From UBA1479 sp040221095 (GTDB taxonomy: Bacteria > Pseudomonadota > Alphaproteobacteria > Rhodospirillales > Casp-alpha2), in contig JAVJVP010000016.1 in the NCBI GenBank assembly GCA_040221095.1, positions 1 through 64,000 on the forward strand: DNA of 64,000 nt, given 5' to 3'. A model generated the notes under the pieces. That model saw only the letters and a list, made by a program, of their open reading frames with translations. It was not told where the DNA came from and made no database searches. The position numbers and the translations under genes are program-made. Positions 60,403 through 64,000 of the stretch are shown here, one piece after another; the stretch's first letter is position 1; the number at the start of each line of letters is the position of its first letter.

Positions 60403-61898
60403 GCACCGGCCAGGGCCCGGCCGACCGCCTGTTCCAGCAACGCCGCCGCGCGTTTCAGCGCATCTGCGGGATAGGCCGTATATCCCAGGACCAGTCCGCG
60501 CCGTGCCTCCGCCCTTTGGTAATATCCTGACAGGGCTTGGGCCGTGATGTTCAGGGCCGCCGCCTCGCGGGTCACGGCGACGTCATCGGCATGGGCGGGA
60601 ATTCCCACGGTCAGATGCATACCCGCGTCGTCTTCGGGAATGTCGAACAGCCCCTGAAACCGCCGCACCAGTTCATCCCTGAGAACCGCCTGACGATCGC
60701 CGTACAACTGCCGCATGCGCCGGACATGGGCGCCGAAACGGCCCGATTCCATGAAGTCCGCCAGCACCGGCTGCATGGCCAGAGCGGGAAAATCATCGAC
60801 GACGCCGCGCATCCGGATGAACGGATCGATCAGCGGCTCCGGCACCACGAGATAGCCCAGGCGCAGGGCCGGGAACATGACCTTGGAAAAGGTCCCCGCA
60901 TAGATCACCCGTTCACCGCCGTCGAGGCCCTGCAACGCCGCCAGAGGCCGCCCCCGGTAGCGGTATTCGCTGTCATAGTCGTCTTCCAGGACCCAGAACC
61001 CGGCCTCCCGCGCCCAACGCAGCAAATCCAGTCGCCGTCCCAGGCTCATGGTCACGCCCAGGGGCAGTTGATGCGACGGCGTAACGGCCACGATCCTTGG
61101 CTGGGCCGCATGGATGCGGGCATAGCTTACCTCCAGGCCCTCCCCATCCACGGGTGCTGCGGTGACCACCGCGCCGGCAGTATGAAAGGCGGACAGCAGT
61201 CCCCGGTATCCGGGGTCTTCCAGGACCACCGAGGCCCCCGGCTCCAGCAGCACGCGGGCGCAAAGGTCGATGCCTTGTTGCGCGCCCGAGGTGATGATCA
61301 CCTGCTCGGCGGAACAGCGGCAGCCCCGGACCGCCACTAGGTAATCGGCGATGGCCCGGCGCAGGGGCCCGTGGCCGCGACCGTCCCGGTCCTCCAAAAA
61401 GATCTGGGGCGGGCGGCGCCAGAAGCGGCCCACGGCACGGCCCCATTCATCGAAGGGAAAGGCAGACAAATCGGGCACCCCCGGCAGGAACGGCCGGTGC
61501 ACCCCGGGGGTCCGCCGCGACATCAGGTCGAGCACCCGGTCCGGCAGAGGCGGCGCACCGGTCGATGGCCCCAACAACGGACGGGCCGTACGAACCTCGC
61601 CTTCCAGATCCGGCAGGTCCGCCGACACCCGCGTGCCCGCCCCCGGCCGGGCTTCGGTGAAGCCCTCGGCCAGCAGCTGGTCATAGGCCGCCAGCACCGT
61701 GTTGCGGGATATCGCCAGTTCGCGGGCGAGGATGCGGCTGGCCGGCAGGCGGGCGCCGGAGCGCAGGACGCCCGCCAGGATCAGGCCCTTGATCCTCTTG
61801 TAGAGCTGTTCGTTGAGCGGCTGGCCGCCGGCGCGGTCGAGGTCCAGGTCGATCAGCAGGGAATCCCGGCCCAGTTTCACGCGGCCCGAGGGGGGCAT
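60399..61898 (-). CDS. MocR-type regulator (GntR DNA-binding plus aminotransferase-like domain)
   Basis: A 499-residue protein. Residues about 15-85 are a GntR winged helix (LNEQLYKRIKGLILAGVLRS; LPASRILARELAISRNTVLA; AYDQLLAEGFTEARPGAGTR). From about 115 on comes a fold-type I aminotransferase-like domain with SGAQQGIDLCARVLLEPGAS, WVLEDDYDSEYRYRGRPLAA and the PLP lysine in YAGTFSKVMFPALRLGYLVV. Such proteins sense PLP or amino acids. Being divergent from a pyridoxamine-phosphate oxidase-fold gene, it resembles PdxR systems (inference). ATG 61898 has GGAG upstream; a longer frame to 62072 would run through the regulatory region. Confidence 0.9.
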   Translation of the reverse strand: MPPSGRVKLGRDSLLIDLDLDRAGGQPLNEQLYKRIKGLILAGVLRSGARLPASRILARELAISRNTVLAAYDQLLAEGFTEARPGAGTRVSADLPDLEGEVRTARPLLGPSTGAPPLPDRVLDLMSRRTPGVHRPFLPGVPDLSAFPFDEWGRAVGRFWRRPPQIFLEDRDGRGHGPLRRAIADYLVAVRGCRCSAEQVIITSGAQQGIDLCARVLLEPGASVVLEDPGYRGLLSAFHTAGAVVTAAPVDGEGLEVSYARIHAAQPRIVAVTPSHQLPLGVTMSLGRRLDLLRWAREAGFWVLEDDYDSEYRYRGRPLAALQGLDGGERVIYAGTFSKVMFPALRLGYLVVPEPLIDPFIRMRGVVDDFPALAMQPVLADFMESGRFGAHVRRMRQLYGDRQAVLRDELVRRFQGLFDIPEDDAGMHLTVGIPAHADDVAVTREAAALNITAQALSGYYQRAEARRGLVLGYTAYPADALKRAAALLEQAVGRALAGA

Positions 61899-61926
61899 CT
61901 TAATGGCTCCGTCAAAATAAAACTTA

Positions 61927-61946
61927 TGGCTCTTTTCCAAGAACCA
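61927..61946. promoter_or_regulatory. Operator candidate between MocR-type regulator and PNPOx-like gene
   Basis: TGGCTCTT-TTCC-AAGAACCA is an inverted repeat of 8-base arms with one mismatch, 29 bases before the regulator start and 67 bases before the divergent gene. Placement fits autoregulation and control of the neighbour by the MocR protein. Confidence 0.5.
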
Positions 61947-62013
61947 ACTTGCACGGTACAGGGAGACCGCCGCCACCGGCAAGACGGTATCGACAGACGG
62001 AAGGAAGCAAACC

Positions 62014-62691
62014 ATGACCACGTCCCCCGACCTGCGGGTCACCGAGCGCTCCAAGGTCAAGCGGGTGCCCAAGCGCGCCGCCTACGACCGCGCCACGGTC
62101 GATGCGATTCTGGATGCCGGCCTGATGTGTCATGTCGGCTACGTGATCGACGGCGCCCCCTATGTCACGGCGACCTGCTACTGGCGCCACGGCGACCGGG
62201 TGTACTGGCACGGGTCGGCGGCCAGCCGCATGCTGCGCACGGTGACCGGCGGCGTGCCCGTGTGCTTTACCGTCTCACACCTGGACGGCCTGGTCATGGC
62301 GCGGTCGGGCTTCCACCATTCCGTCAACTACCGGGGCGTGACCCTGTTCGGCGAGGCCGTGAAGATCGAAGACCCGGCCGAAAAACTGGCGGCCCTGAAG
62401 GATTTCACAGACCGCCTGACGCCGGGGCGGTGGGAGGAACTGCGCGAGACCACGGATCAGGAGCTGAAAGGCACCACCGTCTGCGCCATGACCATCGACG
62501 AGGGTTCGGCCAAGGTGCGCACCGGCGGGCCCGCGGACGACGCGCCGGACTATGACCTCGACGTCTGGGCCGGGGTCGTGCCGATCACCACGGTGGTCGG
62601 CGAGCCCGAGGCCGATGACCGCCTGAAACCGGGTATTCTCGAGCCGGATTATTTGCGCCGCATTTCCATCGGCGCGCCGCCCCGGGGATAG
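62014..62691 (+). CDS. Pyridoxamine 5'-phosphate oxidase-fold flavoprotein
   Basis: A 225-residue split-barrel FMN-binding protein. The pattern VDAILDAGLMCHVGYVIDGA, PYVTATCYWRHGDRVYWHGS, AASRMLRTVTGGVPVCFTVS and GFHHSVNYRGVTLFGEAVKI is typical of the NimA/PNPOx-like group. The conserved LDGLVMARSGFHHSVNYRGV region binds the flavin and a partner. It may bind or reduce a B6 vitamer, heme or other cofactor. Its divergent MocR-type neighbour points to a PLP-linked role, but the substrate is not shown. AAGGAA precedes ATG 62014. Confidence 0.82.
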   Translation: MTTSPDLRVTERSKVKRVPKRAAYDRATVDAILDAGLMCHVGYVIDGAPYVTATCYWRHGDRVYWHGSAASRMLRTVTGGVPVCFTVSHLDGLVMARSGFHHSVNYRGVTLFGEAVKIEDPAEKLAALKDFTDRLTPGRWEELRETTDQELKGTTVCAMTIDEGSAKVRTGGPADDAPDYDLDVWAGVVPITTVVGEPEADDRLKPGILEPDYLRRISIGAPPRG

Positions 62692-62706
62692 CGCTATCAT
62701 CCGGCG

Positions 62707-63429
62707 ATGACCTTCGACGGACTGACCCTCACGACGATCCTCATCGCCATCAGCGCCATGGCCTTCGGCTGCGCGTTCCAGACGGCGTTGGGCCTGGGCT
62801 TCGCCCTGCTAGCGGCGCCGGTTCTGGCCCTGCTCGACCCGGCCTTCGTGCCCGGCCCCATGCTGCTGGCCGGGGTCGTGCTGGCGGCCCTGACGGCTTA
62901 CGGCGAGCGCGACGCCATCGACCGCCCCCTGCTGGCGACCTGCCTGATCGGTCTGGCGGCGGGCACGGTGATCGGCGCCATCGCGCTGCAGGCCCTGCGG
63001 GGGGTGGACCTTCAGCGCCTGTTCGGGGTGGTGATCCTGCTCGCCGTCGGCGTCAGCATCATCGGCAAGGCGATGGTGATCAAAGGCCGCAGCCTGCTTG
63101 CCGCCGCCGGCATCTCCGGCATCATGGGGACCATGGCGGGCCTGCACGGCCCGGCGATCTCCCTCGCCTTTCAGAATGCCGAACCCCGGGTCGTCCGCGC
63201 CATGTTGGGGGCCTATTTCACCGCCGCCTATCTGTCGGCGGTGGCGGCCCAGGTGTCGATCGGGGCGTTCGGCGCGCCCGAGGTCGGCCGCACCGTCGTG
63301 CTGCTGCCCGGCGTGGCGATCGGCCTGGCCCTGGCGCCGGTGACCCGACACTACGTGAACCGGGCGCGCCTGCGCATCGCCATCCTGGCCATCGCGGCGG
63401 TCAGCGGATTGATCCTGGTCGTGAAATAA
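62707..63429 (+). CDS. TSUP permease (TauE/SafE family), short form
   Basis: A 240-residue inner-membrane protein with about seven to eight hydrophobic segments (FGCAFQTALGLGFALLAAPV; LLAGVVLAALTAYGERDAID; LFGVVILLAVGVSIIGKAMV; AGISGIMGTMAGLHGPAISL). The repeat halves with Gly-Pro motifs are as in TSUP proteins, but the sequence is far from the two copies at 2.6-4.6 kb. The anion it moves is unknown. It starts 15 bases after the PNPOx-like gene, so both are probably in one operon. Confidence 0.82.
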   Translation: MTFDGLTLTTILIAISAMAFGCAFQTALGLGFALLAAPVLALLDPAFVPGPMLLAGVVLAALTAYGERDAIDRPLLATCLIGLAAGTVIGAIALQALRGVDLQRLFGVVILLAVGVSIIGKAMVIKGRSLLAAAGISGIMGTMAGLHGPAISLAFQNAEPRVVRAMLGAYFTAAYLSAVAAQVSIGAFGAPEVGRTVVLLPGVAIGLALAPVTRHYVNRARLRIAILAIAAVSGLILVVK

Positions 63430-63435
63430 TCCCCG

Positions 63436-63999
63436 CTATCGGGGTTTCAGGGCTTTTTCCACCAACAATCGGGCGGCGGCGCGCGGGTCGGCCCTGCGGT
63501 CGGCCAGATCGTCGACCAGATCGGCCATGTCCGGCGCCAGACGCTTGAATTCCCGGCGCATGTGGTCGAGGGCCGCCGATTCCAGGCGCATCAGCGCGAT
63601 GCGGCGACGCCGCGCCCGGTCCTCGCCGCTGGCCGCCAGATGTTCGCCGTGATCAAGCACGGCCTGGGCCAGGTCGGCGATCCCCTTGCCCGTATTGGCG
63701 CTGGTCGCGATTACCGGCACGCGCCAGCCGGTCGCCGCCGCCCCCTGCCCCTGGCGGCCGGTCAGGCCCAAATCCTGCGCCCCCGACAGATCGGCGGCGG
63801 TCTGGTCCGCGTCGGCGCGGTCGGCCTTGGTGACGACGTGGATGTCGGCGATTTCGAGAATCCCCGCCTTCATGGCCTGGACCCCGTCGCCCAGGCCCGG
63901 CGGCGAGGCGACGATCACCGTATGGGCGGCGGCCGCCACATCGACCTCGTCCTGGCCGACGCCGACGGTCTCGATGACCACGACCCGGAACCCGCAGGC
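63436..63999 (-). CDS. meaB: Methylmalonyl-CoA mutase-associated GTPase MeaB, C-terminal part
   Basis: The gene runs off the window; only the C-terminal 187 or so residues are seen, beginning ACGFRVVVIETVGVGQDEVD. That contains the G3 motif (ETVGVGQ), followed by HTVIVASPPGLGDGVQAMKA, the base-recognition motif VVTKADRADAD and VPVIATSANTGKGIADLAQA. MeaB/ArgK GTPases protect and reload B12-dependent methylmalonyl-CoA mutase (propionate metabolism). The stop at 63436 lies seven bases from the convergent TSUP gene. Confidence 0.92.
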   Translation of the reverse strand, partial: ACGFRVVVIETVGVGQDEVDVAAAAHTVIVASPPGLGDGVQAMKAGILEIADIHVVTKADRADADQTAADLSGAQDLGLTGRQGQGAAATGWRVPVIATSANTGKGIADLAQAVLDHGEHLAASGEDRARRRRIALMRLESAALDHMRREFKRLAPDMADLVDDLADRRADPRAAARLLVEKALKPR

Positions 64000-64000
64000 G

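Overview
The window is about 64 kb of GC-rich (>60% by eye), densely packed chromosomal DNA. It looks like an alphaproteobacterium of the Rhodospirillales type. I infer this from the gene content and order: a DUF1134 protein, three PAS_5-type proteins, a glnB-glnA pair behind a sigma54 promoter, the rplM-rpsI / thioesterase / enoyl-CoA hydratase / metY block, the aminotransferase-hom-glpX-recJ operon, and SOS boxes of the alphaproteobacterial GTTC-N7-GTTC form. There is no rRNA, prophage, CRISPR array or complete insertion sequence. Most of it is housekeeping core genome with a few accessory islands.

Layout. 1-2.4 kb: the end of fliG, an AsmA-like protein and a TusA-like protein. 2.6-5.9 kb: tandem TauE/SafE (TSUP) permeases, a TIGR02186 membrane-anchored protein and a universal stress protein. 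6-8.6 kb: a small unknown gene, a GST, a FadR-type regulator and a divergent class II aldolase with palindromic operators between them. 8.6-12.4 kb: a transketolase / class I aldolase / ribulose-phosphate epimerase operon. 12.6-18.2 kb: bolA, a Sel1/TPR lipoprotein-size secreted protein and an RND efflux pair. 18.2-21.2 kb: two PAS_5 paralogues and a two-gene catabolic operon. 21.4-23.2 kb: SOS-controlled umuDC. 23.3-27.9 kb: a PqiA-like protein, tRNA-His, a cupin, an aminotransferase, then glnB-glnA. 28-33.5 kb: an aldo/keto reductase, two cation/proton antiporters and a DUF1134 protein. 34-36.6 kb: a frameshifted soluble chemoreceptor, a secreted protein, a 26-residue SOS-box peptide gene and a thioesterase. 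36.7-47.1 kb: parE, argC, a MetX-like hydrolase, a thioredoxin-like protein, a low-GC orphan gene, rplM-rpsI, and a fatty-acid/CoA cluster ending in a metY broken by one stop codon. 47.2-49.7 kb: an inverted REP-like pair enclosing a broken GIY-YIG gene, VOC and DHH proteins, a His-rich protein and a second REP doublet. 49.7-57 kb: class I FBPase, a third PAS_5 protein, tRNA-Glu, and the recJ-glpX-hom-aminotransferase operon. 57-64 kb: an OmpA-like lipoprotein, phaC, a MocR regulator with a divergent PNPOx-like gene, a third TSUP permease and the start-truncated meaB.

Together the metabolic genes cover gluconeogenesis and the non-oxidative pentose phosphate pathway (two FBPases, aldolase, tkt, rpe), nitrogen assimilation, aspartate-family and methionine amino acids, and polyhydroxyalkanoate storage. 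The most interesting items are: (1) a tiny, probably membrane-inserted peptide gene directly behind a perfect SOS box, in the style of Caulobacter SidA; (2) a GIY-YIG nuclease gene bracketed by exact 32-bp inverted hairpin repeats, with a nuclease-free doublet of the same repeat 2 kb away; (3) a low-GC membrane-protein gene placed between argC and rpsI and flanked by two near-identical terminators. Three genes (chemoreceptor, metY, GIY-YIG) are broken as read. These may be real decay or sequence error.
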